Shown here: in pieces, positions 35,769 to 44,845 of the stretch
Layout: every line of letters begins with the position of its first letter
How positions within the stretch are numbered: the stretch's first letter is position 1
NCBI RefSeq assembly: GCF_015207755.1
Contig: NZ_JADEWH010000007.1
Location: forward strand, 124,001-188,000
Length of the DNA: 64,000 nt
Origin: Nodularia sp. LEGE 06071
GTDB taxonomy: Bacteria > Cyanobacteriota > Cyanobacteriia > Cyanobacteriales > Nostocaceae
Direction: 5' to 3'
The notes under the pieces: model-generated
Told to the model about the DNA's origin: nothing
Database searches by the model: none
The model's input: only the letters and a program-made list of their open reading frames with translations
Translations under genes and position numbers: made by a program

Positions 35769-37957
35769 TTATGAAACGGGTACAACATTATTATTATGTG
35801 TTCCTGCATTAGGAAGAGTAGTTCTTGAATGAGATAGCCAAATATCAAAAATTTCATATAAAGCCACTTTAAGTTTTTTAGAAATAAATTCGGCTTCTTT
35901 AACGGTAATTTTTCGAGAATGAGATTTAGTATTTTGCTCTACTGGATGATCAACACGGTTACGCATATTTCCTAAGTCTTTCCAAGTATTTACCCCATTA
36001 GGAAGAGTAGTTACAAAGACTCCTCTATGTGATAAATCTCCATATCCTCCTTTACCATATATTCCTTGCTCTGAAGGTAAAATATCTTCATAGAATGCAA
36101 TAAGAGTTAAGTGTGCAAATTGATGAAATGTTCTGATATAATCGCTGGGTGACTGCTGATAGTTTTTAAAAGATTCACGCAAATGCTCAACTGCTTTTTC
36201 ATAATGGCTTTTATAAAAATCGCGCAGGTCTGTTTGCGATAACGAAACCTCATACATAGTTGAAAGTGTTTGGTATATAAAGCATATTTTCGGTGCGTCT
36301 GGTGATAAGCCAACATCTTTAACTAAATCTGACAGCTTGCTCATTTCTTGGTGGTGCGGCTTTAAATCATCCCAGGTAACTCTACATTTATCCATTTGTA
36401 GAAGATAAATGACTAATCTGTGAAGTACAGGACTTTTATCACTACAAATTAAGCGAAACAATGCCAAAATTTTATTATGTAATTTAATCCTCTGAAATGC
36501 ACCATAAGCTAGTTTTTGTCTAAGAAGTGAAGAAGCTTCTGGATCATCTTTGCTATTGTGTTGTTCTTGCTGCAAGCATTCCATAAAATAGGAATGTTGA
36601 CCAGGAAGTTCTGCCAATATTCGTGCAGCTATCATTCTTGCATACCAGTCAAGTCGAGTATCGGCTAGCCATTCTCGGCATATAAACGCAGTATTTTTAG
36701 CTCCACTAATTTGATATAAAGACCATAGTGAATTAGCACGATGCCAAGAATATACCTTATGTTCAGTTATAAAATCTTGTAATTTTCTTATAATAACTGA
36801 ATCATTTTTAAAACGTCCTAAACAATTACATACAGCTTCAGAACGCCAAGGCAATCTGTAAAGTAAATCTAATATCGGCTCACGTATTGATTCATGAGGT
36901 TCTAGCCTGTACAAGCAAAATGTGATATTTGATTCTGCTTCCTTACTTTTGGCTGAATTATCTAAAAGTGAATAAGCTTCTAAAAATATTTCACGAAATT
37001 GCTCTTGTAATTTTTCATTTCCAGTTATATTTATATTCAAATTTTTATTTGAAGAGTATATATTGCCCTCTTCTTCTTCTTCTTCAAAACCATCATCGCT
37101 ATCTTCGTCTGATTCAGTAGAAATATTTGATGTTTTTGTTTCTTCCTCTATACTATCGGTATTTGTTTTTTTGACATAATCTGCCGCCAATTCAGCCTGT
37201 TCACTTTTTGGAATAGTAGGCTCTTGAATTAGAGTATATTCTCCTTGACCTGTGGGATCTGTAATTAGAAAGCGTAAATGTGTAATTTCTTTATTTATAT
37301 CCTCGATTTCATGAATGCTAGTTTTTGTGACCTGAGCTACTAATCCAGCACGCTTAAGTTCTAAATCAAAAAGAATTAGTCCTTGTTGAACAGTTGGTTT
37401 ATCACGTCCTAAAATGCGTATATACGTATAATCTGAATTAGTCTTTCATGATCAATAGTGTCATAGAAAGACACAATATCTGTTGAAGCAATCCAAGAAT
37501 TACCTTTACGATATAATTTTTCAACAGAATTAACGAAGTTATTATATTGTTGTTTCCAGGGACGGAGCATCCAGCGCTTACCTGAACCAGCATAAACATT
37601 GCCAAAAATATGCTGATTTTGGTGAGTCACCAGATATTGATGACTTTCGTCAGCAATAACATTAACAAGAGCCTGGTAAACAATAACATCAGATACAGCC
37701 ATGAGTGACATTGTTCTCAATGTCGTTGATGGTTTGGGAACATACACTTTGTGGTCTGCTAGTGGTGTATAGGGAAAATCTTCCGCTTGTACTTGTCTTA
37801 TTAAATCTTTTAGATTAACTTCAAGATTAAAGGCAAATATTTTAAACCCCAACTCATCAATAATCATACGGCTAGTAACATTCACTGTTCTTTGCCAAGC
37901 CAGCATAAAATTATCGTAAGTTATAAATTTATCCCACAGATTTTCAGAAGATGACAT
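35769..37957 (-). pseudogene. Reverse transcriptase with large C-terminal HEPN-like extension, internally deleted
   Basis: From the ATG at 37957 the frame has RT motifs YVPKPSTTLRTMSLMAVSDVIVYQALVNVIA and the motif A block SWIASTDIVSFYDTIDHERL, then ends at RIYAF plus stop (37409). In another frame from about 37430 the protein resumes at IRILGRDKPTVQQGLILFDLELKRAGLVAQVTKT, the part just behind the catalytic YxDD, and continues to 35769. So motif B and YxDD are deleted, with frameshift. The remaining C-terminal region of about 480 residues is helical and carries NMRNRVDHPVE, an R-x4-H motif typical of HEPN RNases. An acidic EEEEEE stretch sits between. It resembles defence-associated (UG-type) RTs; it is inactive as an RT. 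Confidence 0.85.
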
Positions 37958-38142
37958 TATTTATATTTGTTACTTAGTTAATAAAATGTAAATCATCAAG
38001 AGTTTGTACTTATTTCGGTACTTCGCTAAGAGAATTTTTTAGTGTAGGATTTTAATCATAGAAAGCAAAATAAGTGAATCTAAGTCATAATATTAACTTA
38101 AGAAGTATACATAATTGATACTAAAACTATTTTTGTACACAT

Positions 38143-38385
38143 GATCACTGCACTACCTCCCGCACCCGCAGCTTCACCGCCAACCCCTGCGACAGTTTTG
38201 GTACACCCTCCACCAAAGGGTATACCTGCAAAACCCAACTTCCATAGGTTCCACGGCTAAACTCAACATTGCTGACTTGAAATTTCCCCGTGCATCAGGA
38301 CGCGCTATCAATGAAACCAATGTACCCTGTGTAAACACATTCTCTACTTGTTTTCGCTAGTCGGGGTCATGTAGCCAAACTGTAG
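38143..38385 (-). pseudogene. Degraded duplicate of the dpdJ 3' end
   Basis: The minus strand reads VWLHDPD, stop, RKQVENVF, LVSLIARPDARGNFKSAMLSLAVEPMEVG, LQVYPLVEGVP and LRVREVVQ, which matches the last 75 codons of dpdJ (DDPDWREQVEEAF to LRVREVLQ) block by block. The tryptophan codon has become TAG and there is a frameshift near 38240. It lies 1.2 kb downstream of the intact dpdJ end in the same orientation, separated by the DUF4365 pair. Confidence 0.85.
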
Positions 38386-38499
38386 GATGAGCGCTATGTC
38401 TGCCATACCCTTCGGGATTTTGCTTGCAGAGAAAACATCGCGTAACTCTCAGAATCAAAACTCACGTAGAAAAAACCTAAAAATCTGGATATGCTGAAC

Positions 38500-39042
38500 T
38501 CAGATTTTGTCAATTTGCAAATTTTGCGGATTTTCGAGGATAAAATGATTATCTTCTCTGACTAAATCACCTGTGCAACGAATTGGTAAACGCTCCTGAT
38601 ATGCTTTAATCGCTAAGATGTAATCATGGTTTGCTAGTTTAATTTTAATTTCTTGCAATTTATCAAAGACTGTACATAATAAAGTAATTTCTCCACTCAG
38701 TTGCTCAATTTCAGGAGTGGCAATTTGCATAACCACACCTTGTACTGTGAAGTTGGGATAATTGGTAATAAACTCGATTAATATATCAACTTGTGAACGA
38801 TTTTCTACTGTCTCTAATATTTTTAAAATATCGCTGATTCTTTCAGCATAATCACCTAAATTATGTTGAAGAGGTACCAGAATTTCATATTCCTCTGTGG
38901 CATCTTTTTGTAGTCGCCAAATTGACCCAGCATCATTATAAATACGTCCGGTTTCATGCCAACCAGTAGCTTGCAAATGTGCTTGTAGCACATCAGGGTT
39001 AACAGTTTTGAGTATTTGACTATCTTTAATTGTAACTTTCAT
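38500..39042 (-). CDS. Hypothetical partner of the DUF4365 protein
   Basis: The 180-residue protein starts MKVTIKDSQILKTVNPDVLQAHLQATGWHETGRIYNDAGSIWRL and has an EEYEILVPLQHNLGDYAERISDILKILETVENRS block. It is a recurrent but uncharacterised cyanobacterial protein found next to DUF4365 genes. It overlaps the DUF4365 stop by four bases (ATGA), so both are translated together. No catalytic motif is seen. A role in defence or as the toxin/immunity counterpart of DUF4365 can only be guessed. Confidence 0.7.
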   Translation of the reverse strand: MKVTIKDSQILKTVNPDVLQAHLQATGWHETGRIYNDAGSIWRLQKDATEEYEILVPLQHNLGDYAERISDILKILETVENRSQVDILIEFITNYPNFTVQGVVMQIATPEIEQLSGEITLLCTVFDKLQEIKIKLANHDYILAIKAYQERLPIRCTGDLVREDNHFILENPQNLQIDKI

Positions 39043-39533
39043 GGCAAATCTCCCAAACTAATACGTTGAATGATGCCTTGGAGTGCATCTGGCGTAAACT
39101 GATGACTACGGGGTAGTTCAATAGTAACATTGGTTGTATTTTCGGTGTCTGGCATTCCGTGTAAAGATACCCAATAACCACAATTTCTCAGACATAGTTC
39201 GGATTCTGTTTGTTTTATCCAGTCTGTTACTTTTTCGGGAACTAAAACGACTACTAAAATCCGAGGAACAAGGGCATTAATTTTTAAATCATTATAATTT
39301 TTGAGATTGAGGGGATATTTAATCGAGTTTTCATCCAAAATACCTCTGGATGTACATTTTAGCTGTAGTTCTAGTCTAGGCGAAATAATTTTACCTGTAC
39401 CACCTCTGCTGACTATGCCTAAATCTACGCTGTCGTTATCAATTTCTGGTCTATATAAAGAATAACCTGCAACTGCGGCGATCGCTCTAATATAACTGAT
39501 GCTAAATTGTTCTTTTTGTTGGTTAATATCCAT
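39039..39533 (-). CDS. DUF4365 domain-containing protein
   Basis: The 164-residue protein matches the DUF4365 pattern: EQFSISYIRAIAAVAGYSLYRPEIDNDSVDLGIV, then PRLELQLKCTSRG and LKNYNDLK. The D...DLGI and ELQLKCT elements correspond to a PD-(D/E)xK nuclease-like core (acidic residue, then Q/E-x-K). Such proteins are widespread near defence genes and may bind or cut nucleic acid; the activity is not established. It lies 39 bp behind dpdJ on the same strand and overlaps its partner gene downstream. Confidence 0.82.
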   Translation of the reverse strand: MDINQQKEQFSISYIRAIAAVAGYSLYRPEIDNDSVDLGIVSRGGTGKIISPRLELQLKCTSRGILDENSIKYPLNLKNYNDLKINALVPRILVVVLVPEKVTDWIKQTESELCLRNCGYWVSLHGMPDTENTTNVTIELPRSHQFTPDALQGIIQRISLGDLP

Positions 39534-39572
39534 ATTGTGTTCAATGGCAAAACTTGACCTTCAAGCCGATAA

Positions 39573-42500
39573 TCACTGCAAAACCTCCCTAACTCGTAGC
39601 CTCACCCCCAACCCTCGCGGATACCTCTGTACTCCCTCCACCACCGGGTAGACCTGCAAAAACCCCAATTCCATCGGTTCCACTGCTAAACTCAAAATTG
39701 CTGACTTCAAATTGTCCCGCCCATCAGGAGGTGTGATCAGGGAAACCGAAGCACTGTGCTTAAAGGCTTCCTCAACCTGTTCCCGCCAGTCAGGATCATC
39801 CAGGCAAACTGTGCGATCGCCCACTTGCAAAACATCCAATAATAGTTCCCTATCTGCGTTGGGAACCACAGCAAAGGGATTATAGGCAGATAAAGCACGA
39901 GAACGCACGATATTTCCCCTTGACCACAATAGACCATAAATCACTTGAAATCGCCAATAGGGATGAGGTTGCACTAAACCAAGATGGGACAACGCCTGAT
40001 CTAACTGGTCATGATTACTGGCTACATAGGCAAATACCCGCCCATCAATTTCAATACCTAACCGTTGTTCTTCTTCATGCCACAAACGAATTAAATCCAG
40101 TAGCAGTTGGTCTGTTTCGCGGTTACTCCCTGGACGCAAAACCCTGGCGTTAATTGCAGTCATGACTGGATGTATTGCCAAAATCCCCTCAGAGGAGAGA
40201 ATTTTACGGAAGCGATCGCTTGCTTGTTTTAATTCACCATGTCCTTCGGCTAACCGCACATCTGCCATTGCATCAGCAACTGCAACACTGGTTTGGGTTA
40301 ACTCCAGTAACAGAGTCAGTTCTGAATCCACAATCTCAAAATCCGAAGCTGCTAAAGCACTCTCCGCTAAACGGAAAAAATTCGCCGGGTCAGCTGCATA
40401 ACGCCGTAAAATTTCCTCAATCACCCCACCACCACCAATGGTAGACTCAGTAATCCAGATTTCCTCTCTCTCACTCTCAACAGTTACATCTGATGGACAT
40501 GGCCCAGGGTCAATATCTAAAATCAAGTCGCCCACATCAAAATGAGGACACAACTGATTACAAGCATCCAGCAAAGCCCCTCCCAAAGTTGCTTTAAACC
40601 GTAATGCTGCCCAAGAGTGCCACTCCTCATCTGGTTCTGACCACAGAACTGATGCCAGGTCGTTTAAAATAATTTGAATTGCTTCTGTTCTGCAAAGTGC
40701 CAGCAACCTGTCATGTACCCTCTGCCGTCCCTGAATTTCTCCTGGTGCCGACTCTTCACCTGCTTCTAGTAGGGTTTCTTCGACATTCAAGGTTTGGAAA
40801 ATATTGTCCAGAACCCTGGCCATTTCCTGACCCATATTTTCACCCAAAAGAGTTTCAAAAGCTTTCGGCAAAGGCATTTTGTCTGCCAAGGCACGGGCGG
40901 TCAGCATGGATATATATATTTGATAAAGCCATTCCCGTTGAAAGACGTTTGTTAATTCACACAACCTGGCATCTGTCAATACCCGATATCGGAAATATGC
41001 CGTGCGAAACGCCCGAATCTTCTCTTGATTGACATCCCTGGGACTGATACTGAAATCAGGCGGAATACAAAAGCGAAATACTAAACCGTCAACAGATTGG
41101 GCAAATCCCACAGATGCTGGACTACCATCCTGTCTCTGGGTGAAGCGAATTGTTGTATCCAGTTCCTGGCCATTGTCGAAGCGAATGTTAGCATGGGATG
41201 CGATCGCAAACCGCCGCACTTCCACGGGCGATTGTTGAGCATGAGTAAAACAACAAACTTCTGTGATAATCTTACCCCACGGGGAACCTTGAGGCAATTC
41301 GAGTTTTATTCCCAAATCGGGTGGTATAATTTGACTGCGCCATTCCAATTGAGCATTAGACGTAATTGAGATATCACTTAGAACTTGGGTAGGATTAATT
41401 GCCCAAGGGCGAATGCAGCGAATATCTACAACTTGCCCATCTTGCCAAAATTGAAAATTCCCGGCTTCTTCAAATTCGGCACAATAATCTTCTACGGGTA
41501 ATTCTTGTTCTCGTTGTTGCAAATCTGACGGACTAATCCAGTGGGTTGCATAGATATGCTGCACTCCAAAGCGGCGCGTCGCCCTACCTGGAGTAAAGGT
41601 TTTCAGGGCTTGGACGATGGGCATGGAGTTGATATCTGGCTCACTGTTCCGGGTCTGTGCTGGTGTAGTAATGGTTACTTCTGGCAACAACAGGTCACTA
41701 AATAAATTCGGGGGAACAAAATCAGGTAACGGGTCACGGGTTTGATAGTCTTTGTCTGACTCATCTTGATAAATGGGAAGACGCTTCCAACCAGACTCTA
41801 AACGCCTTAGCAAAGTAGGAAGTACCGCCATCATTAATGACCTGGGCGGTTCCCAAAGAATTGCTTCGACTTCATCTTTGGACAGGTGTAGGGCTGATTG
41901 CAGATATGTCTCTAAGTTGCGTTGTCCAGCTTCTGTTTCCAGAATATTTTTAATTAGTTTTATTTCTAATTCCTGACGGTTAATTAAGTAAAAATTTGTA
42001 GTTGCAAAGTCTCTCCAGACACTTCCTCTAGTTGCGGTTAATTGCTGTCCAACCCAATCCATAAAGGCGAAAACTGCTTGAATGCGAATCACATAACGAT
42101 TGGCGATGGGAAGCGATCGCTTTTCTAAAGTTGGGTTAAACAGCATATCATAGCCTTGATAGGCCATCCTGTCCCGTCCGTAATCAGACAGCACCACCAC
42201 CGTCCAAGGTCGCATAGTTCTGCGTCGTCCCGCCCGTCCCTTTCGTTGCAGGAAAGATGCCATATCTCGCGGTGCTTTGTGCTGTATGACACCTCCAACT
42301 TCTGGATCATTAAATCCCACTTCCAAGGATGCAGTCGCAACAATCACGTCTGCATTGGGGGTAACTCCGGTATCTTGGGAACTGGTGCGCCCAATGGTTA
42401 AAGGAAGTTGCAAGCCGTGACCGATTTCTTCACATAAATACCAAGACTGACCAGCAATTAGGCGTTCTCTACCATCAGCTGCACCATGCGATCGCAAAGC

Positions 42501-44117
42501 TGCTAATGGCTGTCTTCCTCGCAAGGGACGACCCCAACTATCTCGACCTTCGGCATCCAAAAGGTTGTGGAATAAGCGATTGGTAACATCTAAGTCATCA
42601 GTGAAGGCGAAAACACGGGAACCATAGAAACCTTGGCTGGGGGGGTCTTCAGACGGGTCGAGTATACGCCGCAGCAGCATCGCTGTTTGAATACTGGTAG
42701 ACAACAGACTTGTCCCTGATACGGGGTCGCCTCTGAGAACTAATTGATATTCCATTCCCTCTCTGCGAGACGCTACGCGAACAGCCATTTGGTCTTCTGT
42801 GGGAGAAATTTCCTCAACTGAACCCGGCTTTAAACCTGTCAGCTGACTGAAAAACTCCGCCGCACTTTCTAGGGTTGCTGAAAGTCCTGTGAACTGGACT
42901 TTTTTGTGAATCATTCTTTGCCAACGCCGCAGCAGGTAAGCAACTTGTGCGCCGTGAACTCCTGTATAAGTATGTACTTCATCTAACAAGACGATTTGTG
43001 GAGGTTTCGCCATTGCTATGCCAAATACATGACCATAATAGGAGTTCCCCATCGACCGATTTAGCATTTCTGTGCTGGTAAAAACTAAGTCTGGGGGAGT
43101 TTTCGCCATGCGATCGCGTGTTAAAATTACTTCATCTTCTTGGATAACAGCACCACAGGAGGGGTTGAGACAATGAAGTTTCTCTTTACCAGCTTCTAAA
43201 TCTGCACGTCGCCAAGATAGCGCACCTTCGCATTTGGGACACCGCAGGTAAGGACAAGTAAACCCACCACTTTCTGATACCCATTTATCCTGTACCAGAT
43301 TCAATGTTGCGCTTCTGGGAGTTAAGCCAAAAAATGCCCCAATCAGGATTTTACGCTGACCTTCTGCCTTAAGGACAGCATCGAGACGACGTGCTTCTTG
43401 ATAGGTTTCAGAAAATTGGTCTTTGAGGAGTTCGTTCCGGGGATAAATTGCTAGTCCCTTACTCCAATACTCATTGTTTTTCAACAAACCTGTAATATGC
43501 GTTAGCGCTGGTAAGTAAAAAGATAAAGTCTTCCCCGTTCCTGTCCCAGCACAGACAATCATCCCACGACTTTTTGTGCTATTTAAATCCCGCAGCATTC
43601 GACTCGTAGCACGTAGCTGAAAATCTGCAAGTTGAACCTCACCGCGCGATGGCGAATTTAGTATTGCTGTAACGGCTTTTCGTCGGGTCGGAGTTAATAA
43701 TTTATCTGCCTCTAGCTGTTCAATTACTGTTTTAGGTGTAATATCCCTATTGGGATAAATTCTCGGACGGATTTGTAAGCGATAATCAGCAACTAAAGTA
43801 GGAGATGTTTGCCAATTATTATTAGGGAACAGTTGGCGAAGACGGGCAAATAATCTCACCGCTTCTGCCATTCGGGTGCGGAAAAGGTGACGACCTCTGA
43901 GATTAAAATCAAACAACAATTTCCGTTCGAGGATTTGGTCTATAAAATCCCAAACATCTTCATCAATCTCGTAAGTATTCAGAAAATCTTCCGCAAGTTC
44001 TGCAATTTCATCTTCTGAAAATCCACCATCAACAATTCCCCAGGTCAAAAGTTGAACTTCCTGGCGTTCCAGCTTATCTAAAAATTCTCTAATTATTTTA
44101 TCCCAATTGGTAGTCAC
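39573..44117 (-). CDS. dpdJ: DpdJ-like DEAD/DEAH-box helicase
   Basis: The 1,514-residue protein has an SF2 helicase core: Walker A CAGTGTGKTLSF (about 189-200), LAIYPRNELLKDQF, Walker B VLLDEVHTYTG, motif III FTGLSATLES, motif V VATASLEVGFNDPEVGGVIQ and motif VI QRKGRAGR. A zinc finger CPYLRCPKCEG...CLNPSC is inserted between motifs Ia and II. The long C-terminal region is not similar to other helicases in my knowledge but fits DpdJ. In the Dpd system DpdJ acts in the restriction branch. It follows dpdI by 23 bp and is intact. A degraded copy of its last 75 codons lies downstream. Confidence 0.82.
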   Translation of the reverse strand: MTTNWDKIIREFLDKLERQEVQLLTWGIVDGGFSEDEIAELAEDFLNTYEIDEDVWDFIDQILERKLLFDFNLRGRHLFRTRMAEAVRLFARLRQLFPNNNWQTSPTLVADYRLQIRPRIYPNRDITPKTVIEQLEADKLLTPTRRKAVTAILNSPSRGEVQLADFQLRATSRMLRDLNSTKSRGMIVCAGTGTGKTLSFYLPALTHITGLLKNNEYWSKGLAIYPRNELLKDQFSETYQEARRLDAVLKAEGQRKILIGAFFGLTPRSATLNLVQDKWVSESGGFTCPYLRCPKCEGALSWRRADLEAGKEKLHCLNPSCGAVIQEDEVILTRDRMAKTPPDLVFTSTEMLNRSMGNSYYGHVFGIAMAKPPQIVLLDEVHTYTGVHGAQVAYLLRRWQRMIHKKVQFTGLSATLESAAEFFSQLTGLKPGSVEEISPTEDQMAVRVASRREGMEYQLVLRGDPVSGTSLLSTSIQTAMLLRRILDPSEDPPSQGFYGSRVFAFTDDLDVTNRLFHNLLDAEGRDSWGRPLRGRQPLAALRSHGAADGRERLIAGQSWYLCEEIGHGLQLPLTIGRTSSQDTGVTPNADVIVATASLEVGFNDPEVGGVIQHKAPRDMASFLQRKGRAGRRRTMRPWTVVVLSDYGRDRMAYQGYDMLFNPTLEKRSLPIANRYVIRIQAVFAFMDWVGQQLTATRGSVWRDFATTNFYLINRQELEIKLIKNILETEAGQRNLETYLQSALHLSKDEVEAILWEPPRSLMMAVLPTLLRRLESGWKRLPIYQDESDKDYQTRDPLPDFVPPNLFSDLLLPEVTITTPAQTRNSEPDINSMPIVQALKTFTPGRATRRFGVQHIYATHWISPSDLQQREQELPVEDYCAEFEEAGNFQFWQDGQVVDIRCIRPWAINPTQVLSDISITSNAQLEWRSQIIPPDLGIKLELPQGSPWGKIITEVCCFTHAQQSPVEVRRFAIASHANIRFDNGQELDTTIRFTQRQDGSPASVGFAQSVDGLVFRFCIPPDFSISPRDVNQEKIRAFRTAYFRYRVLTDARLCELTNVFQREWLYQIYISMLTARALADKMPLPKAFETLLGENMGQEMARVLDNIFQTLNVEETLLEAGEESAPGEIQGRQRVHDRLLALCRTEAIQIILNDLASVLWSEPDEEWHSWAALRFKATLGGALLDACNQLCPHFDVGDLILDIDPGPCPSDVTVESEREEIWITESTIGGGGVIEEILRRYAADPANFFRLAESALAASDFEIVDSELTLLLELTQTSVAVADAMADVRLAEGHGELKQASDRFRKILSSEGILAIHPVMTAINARVLRPGSNRETDQLLLDLIRLWHEEEQRLGIEIDGRVFAYVASNHDQLDQALSHLGLVQPHPYWRFQVIYGLLWSRGNIVRSRALSAYNPFAVVPNADRELLLDVLQVGDRTVCLDDPDWREQVEEAFKHSASVSLITPPDGRDNLKSAILSLAVEPMELGFLQVYPVVEGVQRYPRGLGVRLRVREVLQ

Positions 44118-44140
44118 CCTTGCTCTGCCCTTACTTTAAT

Positions 44141-44845
44141 TTAAGTTAAGCGAATTTGAAAAGAATCAGAAATGCCATTTTGATTAATCCAATCTTGAAC
44201 TTCTGGAGTTAAAAGATTTAAAGGCGATCCTTGCTCAGATGCTGCTAGGAGGAAATGCGATACTGCTTCTGGAAATTCATCAGACTTGAGACTCTTCCAA
44301 GAATGTTTTAATTGCTCTATTTTTTGTTCATATATTGTAAATTCAGCATTATTTTTAGGGAAAATAACGTTTTTTATCTCTTTATCTATAATCTGTATTT
44401 GCAAAACAGTTTGTTTAAAAGCTGCAATTTTAGCCAATAAATTGAGTATTTCGTTGTTCATAATAGGCATTTTTTGATCGCGGTAGCTTTTCCATCCCTC
44501 GCTGAATTGCTGTTCCAGAGTAGTTTTTAGATTTTCTACATTTGACTTTAAAAAATTACCTTTAAAATTTTTATTTTCAAGAATCCAATCAGGATTATTT
44601 TGTAAATTCTCCTCAGCATTGATAACGAACTTTAGAATGAACTCCACATTTTGAGTTAAATTAATATTGTTAATACCCCTTTGGCGAAAAGCTTTTAATG
44701 CTTCCATAAGTGGCTGAATGGTTGCAAGTGCATCACTAATTTGCTTTTGCCTAGTTTGAATAATTTGAAGATTAGCTGCAAAAATTATCAGAGATTTTCT
44801 ACGTTGAGATAATTCAATTAGTTCCTGTGATTTTTCTATGATCAT
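44141..44845 (-). CDS. dpdI: DpdI-like helical protein
   Basis: The 234-residue product is almost entirely helical with long heptad-like stretches (LIIFAANLQIIQTRQKQISDALATIQPLMEAL, EQQFSEGWKSYRDQKMPIMNNEILNLLAKIAAFKQTVLQIQ), so a coiled coil is likely. It has no enzyme motif. It is placed by position: between dpdH (four-base overlap, ATGA) and dpdJ (23 bp), where dpdI is expected, and by its size. Its function in the restriction branch is unknown; a structural partner of the DpdH ATPase is a reasonable guess. Confidence 0.62.
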   Translation of the reverse strand: MIIEKSQELIELSQRRKSLIIFAANLQIIQTRQKQISDALATIQPLMEALKAFRQRGINNINLTQNVEFILKFVINAEENLQNNPDWILENKNFKGNFLKSNVENLKTTLEQQFSEGWKSYRDQKMPIMNNEILNLLAKIAAFKQTVLQIQIIDKEIKNVIFPKNNAEFTIYEQKIEQLKHSWKSLKSDEFPEAVSHFLLAASEQGSPLNLLTPEVQDWINQNGISDSFQIRLT

